NCBI RefSeq assembly: GCF_001949145.1
Contig: NW_019091580.1
Location: 368,672 to 432,671 of the forward strand
DNA from: Acanthaster planci
Taxonomy: Eukaryota > Echinodermata > Asteroidea > Valvatida > Acanthasteridae
DNA: 64,000 nt
Reading direction: 5' to 3'
Below the pieces are notes generated by a model. It did no database searches. It saw only the letters and a list, made by a program, of their open reading frames with translations, and was not told the origin of the DNA. Below are positions 17,701 to 29,006 of this stretch, one piece after another. The position numbers were made by a program, and so were the translations under genes. How positions within the stretch are numbered: position 1 is the stretch's first letter; each line of letters begins with the position of its first letter.

Positions 17701-20700
17701 GAAGTGATAGACCACCAGACTGCTGGGACTCCTCTTCTGAAAAAGAGAGATCCACTTGGCCAGGAGCAGGGACTTGCCTGAGCCTGGGATGCCGCTCACG
17801 AGGAACGGCGGTAGAGGGCCAGCGGCAGCAACATGCTCATTTAATCTCTCGTAGTGCTAGAAATCGAGTAAAACAGAGGAAAAGTCATAATACTGTCAAC
17901 ATAAACCATCAATGAAAGTATACATGTACTATATAATAGCGTATACATAAACTATTCCATTATATGGAAACTAACTAGGAGCTGACATAAAAATTATTGA
18001 GATGAACAAAGAAATCAACCGGAGCGAGACTTGGACCCACGATTTCTGCAACATAATGCTCCAGAATATGTAGGTTCAAATTCCACTCCATATCCCACAA
18101 TCAATCTCCTCTTTTCATCTCTGTAATACGGATGAAAACAAGTCAAATTTGGGGTCAGAGGTTGTACTTTTAATAATAGCCTTATTGGAAGACTGTTTGG
18201 TAACTTGTCAAGAACATTCATTATTTTGTGCCAGAGTGGGTGTCGATATACAAGAGTATTTAACAGCACACACACACCACGTCTGTCGGTGAAGCTCAGT
18301 CAGGCGTGCAGGACACAAACCGTTTCACACACTAAGCATTGCTGAAAAACTGCCATTTTGTCAATGACATAAAGCGGTACAACCAACCTTAATGAAATCC
18401 CTAATCTGGTGCACTGAATAGCCAAAAATGTCTTGGAACAAAAGTATCCACGTTTAAATTCACCAATACCGTTCAATGTGATGACAACACAGCGCCATGT
18501 TCTTGGAGGTTCTGGAATTGGGCCTGAGCAACTCACCTTTTCAAAGCCGAGTTCACAGGACGAGATGGATGCCGTGTTGAACATCTCCCGCTGCTCACCG
18601 TCACCATGCATGTCCCACTGACAGCTGGCGCACAGATCCTCGTAGGATGAATCCAGTTCAGTCTGGGCATATTTGTGTTTGGGCTCCTCTGATGTGTCGA
18701 TACCAAGCTCCTGCAAAAACCACAGAAAGGTTTATACTGGCAGCAAAAGCACAGTGACCTTCATGGGTTTTCATATAAAAAAGCAGGGACTTTTATGAGC
18801 AGACTACTGCACATGCTTTGTTCCCGAATGACCTGCAGCCGATTTCACGAAACGTGGTGTAACTTTGACATGTTTGAAGCATGCATAAGTCTTGTGTAAC
18901 AAATTTAAGCCATAGCTGCACCATATACTTACGTTCATTTTCATGAAAAGCTGCACAGCTGTGCCACATTTTAAAAAGATTAAATTTCTTGGACAAGGAC
19001 AAAAAGGGCTTTTACAATGGCTTTTCCTTTCCAATATAACAACAGTCATCAAACAGTCATTGAATCACCTCTGACCGCCATTTTTAAAAAGTTTTCATCT
19101 TTCCTTCGTCAGAACCGAACAGAAAATCTCGCAGTTCTCTCATAGCCAAACAAGTTTTCCATCACCTTTTACAACAAAGCTGTATGTTTCTCATATGAGC
19201 CTTGTTAAGTTCAGCTAAGTTCAGCATGATAAGCTACTCAAATCATTCACTTTTGCTTCATTTGGCGCAACTTACTCCACCTAAAATGACTATGTACGTT
19301 ATGCCATAATTTGTTGCACAAGTCACAGTCTTACAGTACGTAATTTTCGTGAAATCGGTCTTAATTTGTTGTGCAACTTACGCAACAAAATGTGGTGTAA
19401 GTGAGGTTACGCCATTTACGTAAAGTTTTGTGAAATAGGCTGCTGGTTTTTTTTAAATGCGTAACTAGCTCACTGCAGGATAAGATTGATTCATGAATCT
19501 TTTGGCACATTGTTAAAGAATGCCACCTCAACAGATCTTGCCTTACATGCCCAACACACCCGACCGGGTCCCAAAATCGACACATGTATGCGTACTCACC
19601 AACTGAATGCCTTTCCTCAGCTCAGCAAACGCTTGCTCCACACCGTCCCTGGGCTCATTGTAACTGTTGACGATCTTAGCACACCCCGTCTTGTTGACGA
19701 GGCTCTTCAGTTCTTTGGCTTCTCCTTGACTGGGTTTACATCTACAATCACAGGAGAAAATGACGCCTGCTTTTGTTAGAAGGTTGCATACTTCTAAATT
19801 GCTTCAGATCTGATTTTTGTTCAAGTATGGCTTCAAGGGGTAATTCTGTATTTTATGTTCCACTTATTTTCAATTTGCCTTAATTCCATACCGTTATGTG
19901 AATTTGAAAGTGAACAGTTGACTTCAAAAGTGTAAACTGAAGATATTCATGTACAATGTGACTGGTACACATTTGTGCATGACAGAGCACTGACATGGAG
20001 GAGAACTACTGTTTCACCAAATAGAAGTCATAATACATTTTAATGCCTAAAGTGTCTCAAGTGCCAAACACTGGACAAACTGTAAAAAAAAAATCTCTTA
20101 ATATATTAATAGATAAGAAATATAGAACACTGAACAGTTACTAATATTGTAACGTCAAGAAGTACACACCCTCTGAATGCTGGATTGCTGAAGCAAAAGA
20201 TGGCCGACTTGGCTCCAGGGCTATTGAGATGGCCAAGCTCATACTCATCACGGGTGAACCTACCCCAAAAGAAATGAAAGCACCTTCAGACACTGACGAG
20301 AAATGATGACGACCAAGAAACTCAAGAATTAGTATAGCACCCTTAACACACCCATGTACGTCATGCATGTACATATTGCCTTTAAATTCTGAAGTGAAGA
20401 GTGAGAAAACATATCAACTATTTTTAAAATGCCATTTTTACCAGCAATACTGTGATTCAGTTCCGAAAAAAATAATTCAATTTTTTTCAAAATAACCTGT
20501 TTCTCTTTCTCTGATGGCACTTGTGGACTGCTTTTGTAAATACTTACCGCTGCAAAATGTTCTTTACATGAAATCTGAATCAGCATTGCATTTCAGTTAC
20601 AGCTTATTTCTTACCGATTGGTTTGCTCTCCTAAAAAGGCCAGAAAGATACTGCAGTCATGCACCAGTCGCTTGTACATGCTGTACACCTTTGACAGCTC

Positions 20701-23700
20701 ATCATCTGAACATTCCTTCATTCTCTGCTCAGAGAAAGGCAGGTGGACCAGCAGGAAAAAACGCCCCTCCAGCTCACAGAGCTCCCTCAGTTTGGGCTCA
20801 AATTCCTGCAATTGCAATTTCAGTATTCTCCTTGTTAATTGACTAATGGTAGAATCAATTCAACAAAGCTTGTGAAAGACTGTCCAATTACGGGTCAAAT
20901 TACACCCAAAATCTGGGATGAATGAAACTCAAATGTACAAAATTTCATAGGCTTCTATGGGGTGTGGCTAACTCGCAAATGGTGATAGCCCAATAGGGGT
21001 GCGATCCAATCTGTTGCTTTGGATAAGTAAGAGCAATGAGGTTTTTTTAATTCAGAATAAGATCTAAACAATACACAGATGTGACAGCCAAGAGTGAAAA
21101 GATGGCATCCTCTGGACGGCACAGTCAACGACAATGATGTAATATTGATATTATATTGATGAGAATTAATGTCACAGAAAATATGCATAAATGTATGCAG
21201 TGTGGAACCCCTCTAAAGTGAAAATGTTCAAATGTGAGAAAAGATCACCTAAAATTGTTTGCTTTCCATGAAAGAACAACTGACAAACGTTAAATGTGAA
21301 GGTTTTGGGCGAAAAACAGTAAACCAGTAGCAGTTTTATTACAGTCCGAACAAAAATCAATCGGGAAATTTCCCTTTGGGAAAGGTTTCCAAATTATGTA
21401 CCAAATTCAGCACATACCTTCTCCATAATCGCCACCTCATCCAGCATGTCCTCCGGGGCAGACAGGTAGACACGTATGACATTGAACTGCGAGGTCTGAG
21501 GTAGGCTCAGCATGACTTGGTTCCATGCCACAACAGAGACAGGGCTGTCCTCTCCTGTGCATGCATGTACAGATTGAAACCATGTCTCTGAGGGATGAAT
21601 ATTTCTCTAACCCACTTTTTATAAATCAATTTTTTTCTTTAGTGTATGAAAACTTTTTGATATCCTTTTGGGCTAAGAGTTTATTGAAAAATGCAATTTT
21701 TGAACGTTTAAAAATGGCAAGGTTTTCTGGATGACTGCGGGTGCTGCTGCTGCTCACTAAAAACATTTCTGAGAAAGGCTTGCATGTTGGCTTACTCCTG
21801 AGTTCTCAACAACAGTAAATTCCCAAAGACGGAACAAGAAAATGCCAAACATTCCATGTAGGTAAATCTTCCAACTCACCTCTGTTTAGACTTGTGAAGG
21901 TACTGTCAATGTCAGTGAGATTAGGGGAGACCTCTTGTCCCCTTGGTAACATCTGGAGTTGGGACACACTGCCAAGCGAGGGCTCACTCTCCAACGCTGT
22001 CCACCAGTCACCTGGGTAGGAATTGCCTACATTCACAAAGAAAAGGTTGTAGCAGGTAACTGGCATTCAACCTTGGGTTGATGGCACGGTTGAAGTATTT
22101 GAAAGTTTAAACTGGAAATTTAATGACAGGCTGTCTTTAGGAACATGTGTCAGTTAGGAAATGCTTGCTTCAGTTCAGAATCATTTGTAAAGATGACTGA
22201 ACAATTGATAGACAAAAATGAGGAGACAAATGCTTTAAATATTATTATTAAGAACAATTCCACTAACTACTCTTCAATACAGATACATGTTTATGCGTAA
22301 ATGTTGGGCACAATCAGTCAATCAGCTTAATCAATTGATTACGTTGTGCAATCAGTTGATCCTCTATGAAATCACTGCCTTTACCACAGCCATAAATTAG
22401 AAAGAAATTACAAATGCCCACACATGAAATTATCGACTGACTGTACAGCAATTGCGCAAAACATGCACAGCTCTGCAGACACAGATCATGCAGATGGACT
22501 GATCGTGCCCAACATAAACAACCTGGTGATTTGTGAAGGACCCTTTTATACATTGGAACAACATGGTTAAATTATTTGAGTTCCTACATATTCTTCAAAA
22601 TTGAATCGCTCAACCGGCCAAGTCGTGTCTTTCCCTCTAGTTCTAAGGCCCTTAGAGTTATTCATAACCTCAAATTTTCTTCTTTATCTGAATTTTGATA
22701 CAATCTTCACATCTTCTTGATGTTATTAATCAAGTGTCCTTGCTTTGTGGTTGAATTTTGCATGCCGCAACCCATCCTCACGTCCTACCTGCATCAAGTG
22801 ACCTGACTACCCCGTTTTCTCCATTAAGGGGAGGAACAGTCCTGTGTAATGTGGCTTCCAGGCTGCTTCTCGCCTTCAGAAGATCGCGAATTTCGCTCTC
22901 TTTTGTCTCGCGGAAAATCTTCAATATATTCAATAAGCCAAAAATAGTTTATCATTTAATACAAGCCATTAACTCCCTCGCCAATCAAAGAAAGTATCAG
23001 TTTTAATTGTTACTGTCACACTGAGACAATACTTTAAAAAACCTTCCATTGAGAAATGTATTTACGAAACAGATTGGCAAATACACAACAAAAATTATAT
23101 TGTAAAAAATGTTTGTTACACATTGTTCAGGTCTTCTGAAGACTACACATTTCATGGGTCACAACAAACAATGATTTAACCCCACACATTGATAAAAATG
23201 CAGTTGTAGGCCTTTCCACCCTAGCCACAATTATCACACATGAACACCGAGCATCCTATTTCCAAAATTCAAACATGAATTTCAAAAGGCCTGAAAACCT
23301 TTGATTACTGCAGAACTTTCAATGCCAGAAGGTCTTCCTTAGCACAAGATGCTTTTGGTTTAAAATTCAAAAGGTTCACCGGCTTATTAAATTGCTGTCA
23401 TGAAGTCTAAAGAAAACAATATATGCATGTACATTAGATATACCTTAAATTGACGTTGTACTTTATTCCTGTCTTGTTCAAAGGCGGCTGCCCTCTCCAA
23501 AGCCTGGTACTCTGCATCCAGAGCCATGTCGCGCTCCTGGCGGAGTTTATTGCACGTTTTCTGCATAGCCTTCAACCAAAACAAAAACATAATAAAAGTT
23601 TGTGCATAGAGGTAATCTGATAGCTGTTTTGTCATGTCACTTTTTGTGGTATTAAAACTCGTCATAGTATTGGTCAAAGACAACAACAGCCGAAAATTGG

Positions 23701-25403
23701 TCCAGCAAATGGTTGCAGCTTCACAGCTAAAGGGTAAGAAAATGCAATGGGTAATACACGGATCACCCCTTATGCTCCAAGATCCATCAAAATCAAACAC
23801 TCTAGATTTGATGGTGATGGATTCGGGACGGCACAAATTTGGTTCCTCTTTAAACAAAGAACATACCATTAGTTTATTGCTAATGGCTGGAACTTGGAAT
23901 AATCAGGAAGATAAAGAGCAAGAAATTGGAGGGTTTCCTCTCTCACTTTTTGCGAAATTTGTCTTATGTATCACCTAATCTTTGAAACCCACACAAAAGT
24001 GATGCCCTCCCCAAAAATTTAAAAAACCTTCAGCCTTCACTGTGCTTAAAAGCTCCTTGGAAAGCACCATGAGGATTCAAATTGTCACCATTTTCACAAA
24101 GAGACAAATTTGCAAAAGAAATTACCTCTTTCCAAATTTCCAGTTTTTCCAAAACTAACTACAATATCTGATGCCCACATCTTGGTGAAATCATTTTGAC
24201 CAAGTGTATTCAAATCAGCTAAATCATGGTGATCTCTAAGGTGAAAAATTCAACTAAACCACACTTTTGGTTTTGACAGACAGAAGAAATATGTGCTTGA
24301 GAGAGATTACACAGAGCCATGACTGGCCGAAAGCAATTTTAACAATTTTAAGGAAAAGATAAATTTCCGTAATGCATTAAATTAATCAATTCTTGAAGTT
24401 AGTCTCAATAAATTCTCTTTCGAAGAAGTGACAAACTTCAATCATGATTTTTCTAAAAAGGGTTAATTTGATGCAGCTTGGAGAAAGTTGTCTCTTTGTG
24501 ACAATCCTGACAGAAGTTTCACCTGCAGTTCGGCCCGCAGCCGTTTGTTTTCACTTTCCAACTTCTTCTCTTTCTTGATCAGATCGCTCATCTCATTCTG
24601 TTTGCCAATCTTGTACATCTCAAACTCTCGGCGGACTTTATCCACCTCGGAACTGTCCAAGTCCACAGAGAGGGCAGACCTCAGACTCACTCCTGGAGAC
24701 AGATCATATGGAGTATTCATAGGTTAAGAGCCAAGTCACTAAACCTTGATTTGGTCCAGAACCAATTTTTTTGGGAAGGGGAGGTTTGGACCAAATTTGT
24801 CGAGCCAAAAAAATTTTTCCTGAAACTTTTAACAGCATTTTAGATTCGTGCCAGTGTTTTGTATCAAAAGCATTTTCATTTTGCATACAATGTAATGTAA
24901 CAGTAATGCTGAGCCCAACCGGTACGTATTTTAAAAAGCTGAGGCAAGTCGAGAGCAAAGCTAGTATTCAAGTCGACGTATGGCAGCACTGATAAGGTGC
25001 ATGTAGACCAGCATTCACGCCCGTCCTGAATTATCTTGCACGCACTTCATTTGGGGCATGTGCTGTTGGAATACTGAACTGGCTCAAACTGATCTGACAA
25101 TCATATTCAATGTCCGCTTAGCCCTATGCAATGGACAAGTTGCAGTATTCTTTGGTCCTATCCTTTTCTAGCTAAATATCTCCAATCTACATGTCATTGC
25201 ACTAAGTGGACACAAGGGAAACAAAGATAACTTGAACCAGCAGCCACACCTTTCTGTCGTCTGCCAAAAGAGCCGACGGATCGCAAGGTCCCCCCCAGGC
25301 TCTTCCGAGGCTTCAGCTCAATGGGGATGCGCTTGATGACACCAGGGTTACTGTCAGACATGTCGGCATCCTCATCGTTGGGAAATGAGCTTCCCGTACC
25401 CAT
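7248..25403 (-). CDS. NPHP3: NPHP3, nephrocystin-3 (complete coding region, 23 exons, ~1313 aa)
   Basis: NPHP3 is a ciliary protein of the inversin compartment, working with inversin and NEK8 in cilium signalling and left-right/renal development. Minus-strand exons in transcript order: 25403-25250, 24692-24523, 23569-23444, 22918-22789, 22026-21880, 21554-21418, 20805-20615, 20259-20170, 19741-19600, 18710-18537, 17856-17638, 16907-16764, 16378-16281, 16058-15734, 14975-14811, 14482-14382, 14041-13818, 12463-12375, 11707-11469, 10569-10357, 9966-9726, 8329-8204, 7544-7248. All phases agree and all introns are GT-AG. The sum is 3942 nt, close to the human 1330 aa. Order of parts: MGTGSS myristoylation signal, coiled coil, alpha/beta region, P-loop NTPase, winged-helix-like part, TPRs. 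The start at 25403 is chosen because MGTGSS matches the human MGTASS start, with A at -3 and G at +4; an in-frame upstream Met near 25505 is a weaker choice. Stop TAG is at 7248-7250. Confidence 0.95.
9565..9655. repeat. Imperfect GGTCTTGGTCTC array in NPHP3 intron
   Basis: Repeated short units built on TTGGTCT/CTCGGTC fill this stretch, and a similar array is at 32983-33054. It is simple-sequence DNA. It translates to a false L/G/S-rich ORF. Confidence 0.6.
12522..12534. repeat. Poly-G tract (G13) in NPHP3 intron
   Basis: A run of thirteen G on the plus strand, upstream of exon 18 in genome orientation. It is a likely site of length polymorphism and sequencing error. Confidence 0.8.
13818..14975 (-). 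other. NPHP3: NPHP3 winged-helix-like linker between NTPase and TPRs (exons 15-17)
   Basis: Exons 14975-14811, 14482-14382 and 14041-13818 encode residues about 750-912, including [20 protein letters not shown] and [14 protein letters not shown]. The NGVSESEL segment before a series of short helices is the conserved marker here. By analogy with STAND ATPases this region is probably the helical/winged-helix module that couples the NTPase to the repeats. That assignment is inference. Confidence 0.7.
15734..17856 (-). other. NPHP3: NPHP3 P-loop NTPase core (exons 11-14)
   Basis: Exon 17856-17638 contains the Walker A motif GIPGSGKS (residues about 509-516, codons 17770-17793) in the context [19 protein letters not shown]. 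Exon 16907-16764 contains the Walker B strand IILVIDSLD (codons near 16773-16801). Exons 16378-16281 and 16058-15734 follow with [19 protein letters not shown] and [15 protein letters not shown], the sensor and C-lid part known from NACHT/STAND-type ATPases. The essential Lys, Ser and acidic residues are intact, so nucleotide binding is expected. Confidence 0.88.
18015..18092. repeat. tRNA-like SINE remnant in NPHP3 intron
   Basis: On the minus strand the segment at 18024-18043 resembles a tRNA T-arm/B-box (GTGGGTCCAAGTC). On the plus strand a second B-box-like stretch, AGGTTCAAATTCC, lies at 18072-18084. No full cloverleaf can be drawn, so this is called a decayed tRNA-derived repeat and not a tRNA gene. 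Confidence 0.35.
18537..22026 (-). other. NPHP3: NPHP3 middle region before the NTPase (exons 5-10)
   Basis: Residues about 194-487 are encoded by exons 22026-21880, 21554-21418, 20805-20615, 20259-20170, 19741-19600 and 18710-18537. Landmarks aligned with human NPHP3 from memory are a [15 protein letters not shown] segment, [44 protein letters not shown] and a conserved ELGFEK just before the NTPase. The alternation of hydrophobic strands and charged helices suggests an alpha/beta fold, possibly TIR- or DUF4062-like; that is inference. This is the least conserved part of the protein. Confidence 0.75.
18831..19447. mobile_element. MITE-like element with ~22-bp imperfect terminal inverted repeats in NPHP3 intron
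   Basis: The left end 18831-18852 and the reverse complement of the right end 19426-19447 agree at about 19 of 22 positions, centred on GCAGCC-ATTTCAC-AAAC. The interior repeats related pieces: a second GATTTCACGAAA in reverse near 19348-19358, and TGTGGTGTAA-type words near both ends. No ORF of note lies inside. This is the structure of a non-autonomous DNA transposon of about 617 bp. The superfamily is unknown. Confidence 0.5.
22346..22383. repeat. ATCAGTTGAT repeat, copy 1
   Basis: About 40 bp around TGCAATCAGTTGATC matches the segment at 25597-25645 with scattered differences, including a shared GAAATC. On the minus strand both give a similar short peptide (NQLIAQ/DQLIAQ) in unrelated ORFs, which is why they look coding. 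They are interspersed repeat fragments. Confidence 0.45.
22789..25403 (-). other. NPHP3: NPHP3 N-terminus: myristoylation signal and coiled coil (exons 1-4)
   Basis: Residues 1-6 (MGTGSS) fit the N-myristoylation consensus (Gly2, Ser6). In vertebrates this lipid lets UNC119 and ARL3 deliver NPHP3 to the cilium. Residues about 60-190 are rich in heptad-like E/K/L/R segments ([62 protein letters not shown]), forming the coiled coil typical of the family. The spacing between the lipid site and coiled coil is shorter and less Gly/Ala-rich than in human. The biochemical roles are family knowledge. Confidence 0.85.
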
Positions 25404-25596
25404 TATGTACAGTAACAAAGCGCCTGTGCGGTCATGTATAAAGTCTTGCCGTATCACATCTGCAGTAATGTACATGTAATTGTAAAGGAAAATGTTGACA
25501 CACATTCATTTGTTTAAAACATCTGTTTGATGACTTCCAGGTGAAGGACAAACAACAGAGAACAATTAATGGAGATACTGTAGGTGCCACGCATTG

Positions 25597-25645
25597 GTGC
25601 GTCTGCGCTATCAGTTGATTACGCAGGAAATCTTGGACTTTAATT
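25597..25645. repeat. ATCAGTTGAT repeat, copy 2
   Basis: This is the partner of the fragment at 22346-22383, sharing ATCAGTTGAT and the following GAAATC-G-TTT words. It lies just upstream of the NPHP3 start codon, in the 5' UTR or promoter side. Confidence 0.45.
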
Positions 25646-27589
25646 CCCCTTTTTAAAAAAAGGATCTTCCACAAACATGAATCAGATAGAAAAGATGATC
25701 AGCTGATGGCTGAAGGGAAAGAGTTCTGTATGCAGAAAACACTAATTTTCCCTTAAAATGTTATAATAGCCATCAGAAAGTGATCACATGACCTAAAAAG
25801 TGAAATTAAGCAAAGAATATTTTGAAGCATTTACTAAGAAAACTGACAAGCCTCCTCATAGGTTTGTGCACAGGGGCATCACATGTTAATTTTCCATATG
25901 GAACTCTTTCCAAAAAAGCAGTCAGTTCCATCGGGCAGAGCAAATGTACACATGACATAAATAGCGTGAATAGCTCATCATTTGATTGCTAATTTACAAA
26001 TGAATGATCGTCGAGTCATCTTTTGCAGTACTTACGTTATCATGGTTTTTGAGCTAGGGCCTAACAATCATCGTGGACCAGGCATGATCATGGAGGAGGA
26101 CGGAATCAACTTCACTCACTGCTTACCGGGATCTGGAAGACTGGGTGTGGATGCGTTTACAGGCCTACTCCAATAAAGCAGACAGACTGCATCACATTAG
26201 AGTGAATGTATTCGCCGATATTATTCATTCTGCCTGGACATTGGACCCATGAGCACACACACATGATGTAAAAGTCCTCTTAGCCAAAAATCGTATTGTT
26301 CAGGGGTCTCATGCCATGCACGATAGGCCTATGTCACGATCAAGGGGTTCTGATACAGCCGTAACACGTCCAATGTAGGCCTACAAGTACCTATGCATGT
26401 GTTGCTCTACGGTGATACAGGACATATCTACGGCTACATACTGTACGTAGCTAGGTACAGGTAAACGCTTCACGGTCAACTTCGTGGGCCTGTGTGTTAT
26501 GCCCAACTAGACCATCTGTCCCAAATACAGTTGGGTAGCGCTAAAGTTGGGCATCGGGCTGGCCAAATTTATCAACCTCCAGTTCAAGTTTTTGCACCTT
26601 TTGTGTTTGAGGGGAGGCCTAAAATTGTATTTTGGAGGCCAAACCAATTCAGATTTTCTTTTTGTTACCTCTTTATGTCATTTCCGAGGGGTGAAGTTAA
26701 CCATCGGGACAACGGCGGCAGAATGATTTTAAAAGTTTGGAGGGGATTTGTAAATAAAAAGACCTTCAAGCCATGAATAGGCCAGCCATTAAGCCCCATC
26801 CAATTTTTAGGACCTGCAAAAAGTGGGGGGGGGCACCCCCAGTTAAAAAAGAGGGGCCATTTGCCCCACCTCTGCCGCCGGTAAATGGCTTTTTACACGC
26901 TTTCGGAAGACGGGGAAGTGAAGTAGGAAAGGTCCCAAAATTTGTTTTTCTCTCATCAAATACAACAAGAAAATGCTCGTTGGGGGGACATTACCCCGAT
27001 TGACCCCCTCAGGATCAGTCAGCGGCTCACTCTCGATTTTTATGCATCAGAGATACGCCGATGTTAACGACGCGAACGAATGACGAATGGCCCGTGTACT
27101 GAATATTTTGTTATGAGTGAAGTGGCAAAAATAATGTGACAGAAGGAATGGCCCTTTCTAATCAGCTTCGGCTCCTTGAATGGAAAATTCTCCTTGTCAT
27201 TGTAATAATGTAAAATATTCATTGTTTGTTTATTACAATACCTGTAATAACCCCTACAGCACCTGTATCCCTTCCCTATATAGTAAATCCCTGAATCTTT
27301 TAGGAATTCATTGAGCTATGTGGCCGTCTGCGCATAAATGGAACCTTCCTAAATTTAACGTGTAATTGAACTTATGTTTACATGGTAAGGCCCTGTTGGA
27401 ATGTATAGACCTGAATTATTCCTAGTTATCTGATTAGTGGGAGGTTGATATTCGGTATAGAGGTTTTTCACGTGACGTAATAGGACGGACAAACTCATTT
27501 CGGGAAGCGTACCATGTCCTTGGAAGCGCGTGTATTTTCGAATCTGGGTATTTCTATTTACAGATCCAGTAAGCCCTGCCCACTGTGCA

Positions 27590-28790
27590 AGTGGGCACCG
27601 TAGACGCGTGCTCTTCTCCAGTGCCACACCACAGGTTCCAGCCGCACGTATAATACGCGCGTGCAAGCATGTTGGGCTTTTGCACAAGCATGTCACGTGG
27701 TTAGTCAGAAAACAATGGGGCAGGACCATAGAGCTCTATAGACTAATCCGGTTAGCCGCCAAAACTGCAGTGGCACCGCACTCACACGCGCATTCTTAAG
27801 CTTGACGCGCACATGCATTTGGCAAATCACGACACCCTGTTGGTCAAAGAGGCATGTAACGCACGCGTACCACCTGTCCACAAGCGTTGTGCCACCGCAG
27901 TAATGGCTTCTAATTGTGCTGGTCGAATTACACTATAAAAAAAAACCTGGAGTGCGCTCCGTATTCTATGTACGCAGTACTCTTGTGCCAACATGGACGC
28001 CAGCCGCCATTACAACTGTGGGCGGAATTGTAGTCCTAAGCTAAAAGTGCCCGGAAGTGTTATAACCACGTGCTGCGTTTAAACTGGTTTCGCAGCGACC
28101 AAAATATGCTTCTGGTAACCGTAAGTATCACACGCAGTTAGTAAGAAATACGGACATCGCGCGCACGGGTGCACCTGGACCTGGTGTAATAATTTTTCCA
28201 CGGTGGCAATGGCGGTCGTTGCTTCAGGTTACCTGCGAGTACGCATTCTAGGTTTTTTAAAGAGCTTTATTTGCAGGACTTAGTGATCGGTCTATGGACG
28301 TCAGAATGTTGAGAGACTTCGTAAGCGCTCGTTTCCGCGCACATCTGTGTAAATTGAACGCTGACCGTCAAGAATCATGTGACTTAAAATCCTCTAGCCG
28401 CTCCGAGCAGGAACAAAATGGCATTCATTTGATATGACACATAGGAGCGCAAAATTATGCGCAGTTGGCGGGGCCGGGCGCGCTGAGTACGCCCTCTAAG
28501 CAACGAATTATGCTGGAATGTATGCATGCTCTTTGCGTGTGAGACAAGCGTGTACTAGGAACCAGGCTGCAAAACCGGGTTCACCAGCCTGTCTTTAATT
28601 CTTTCCCCGGAGAGGGTGCACTTCAACTCAGGGCGCATAGATTACCGAACACAGAGATCATAAAGTAGAACTAGAGGGGACACGGGGCACGTAAAACTAA
28701 CTTGGTACCTCGAGGACGCCTACGCGTGCGTGTAAAGTGCGACTACAAGCTCGTGTAAGGGTTAACATCCTTGAGATCAATGGTTAACGT
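27590..28790. promoter_or_regulatory. CpG-rich intergenic interval
   Basis: CpG dinucleotides are clearly denser here than in the rest of the window, with lines holding five to eight CpG per 60 bases (for example near 27600-27660, 28441-28500 and 28681-28740), including ACGCGT and GGGCGCGC words. It is the best candidate for an unmethylated regulatory or promoter domain shared by the divergent NPHP3 and DIP2 genes. It could also be a block of different origin. The distance to both ATGs (2 to 4 kb) would require non-coding 5' exons. Confidence 0.35.
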
Positions 28791-28969
28791 GGCAAGGTAA
28801 TCGAACATGCCGCCTGTGATAAGGCCAAATTTCCGTAATGTAAAAGAATAGGTGTGTCACCTCCAGTTTTACTATTTTGATCTCTATTAGGGCTATACCC
28901 ATTGATCTCCATGAAGTCTTTGAAGATACCGAACAAGTGAATACGCCACGCGCACAATTATGTAAAACA

Positions 28970-29006
28970 TTGATCTCCATTTTAAAGACTTTATAATGGA
29001 GATCAA
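28970..29006. repeat. 11-bp inverted repeat (TTGATCTCCAT / ATGGAGATCAA)
   Basis: Perfect 11-bp arms at 28970-28980 and 28996-29006 flank a 15-nt loop. A third copy of ATTGATCTCCAT lies at 28900-28911, so the word is repeated locally. It could be a decayed foldback or a palindromic binding site. Confidence 0.5.

Noticed and set aside
26492-27003. Possible small gene in the intergenic region (two ORFs of 94 and 76 aa)
   Set aside because: No recognisable domain, homopolymer-like G and A tracts inside, and no clear splice partners. Kept only as intergenic sequence.
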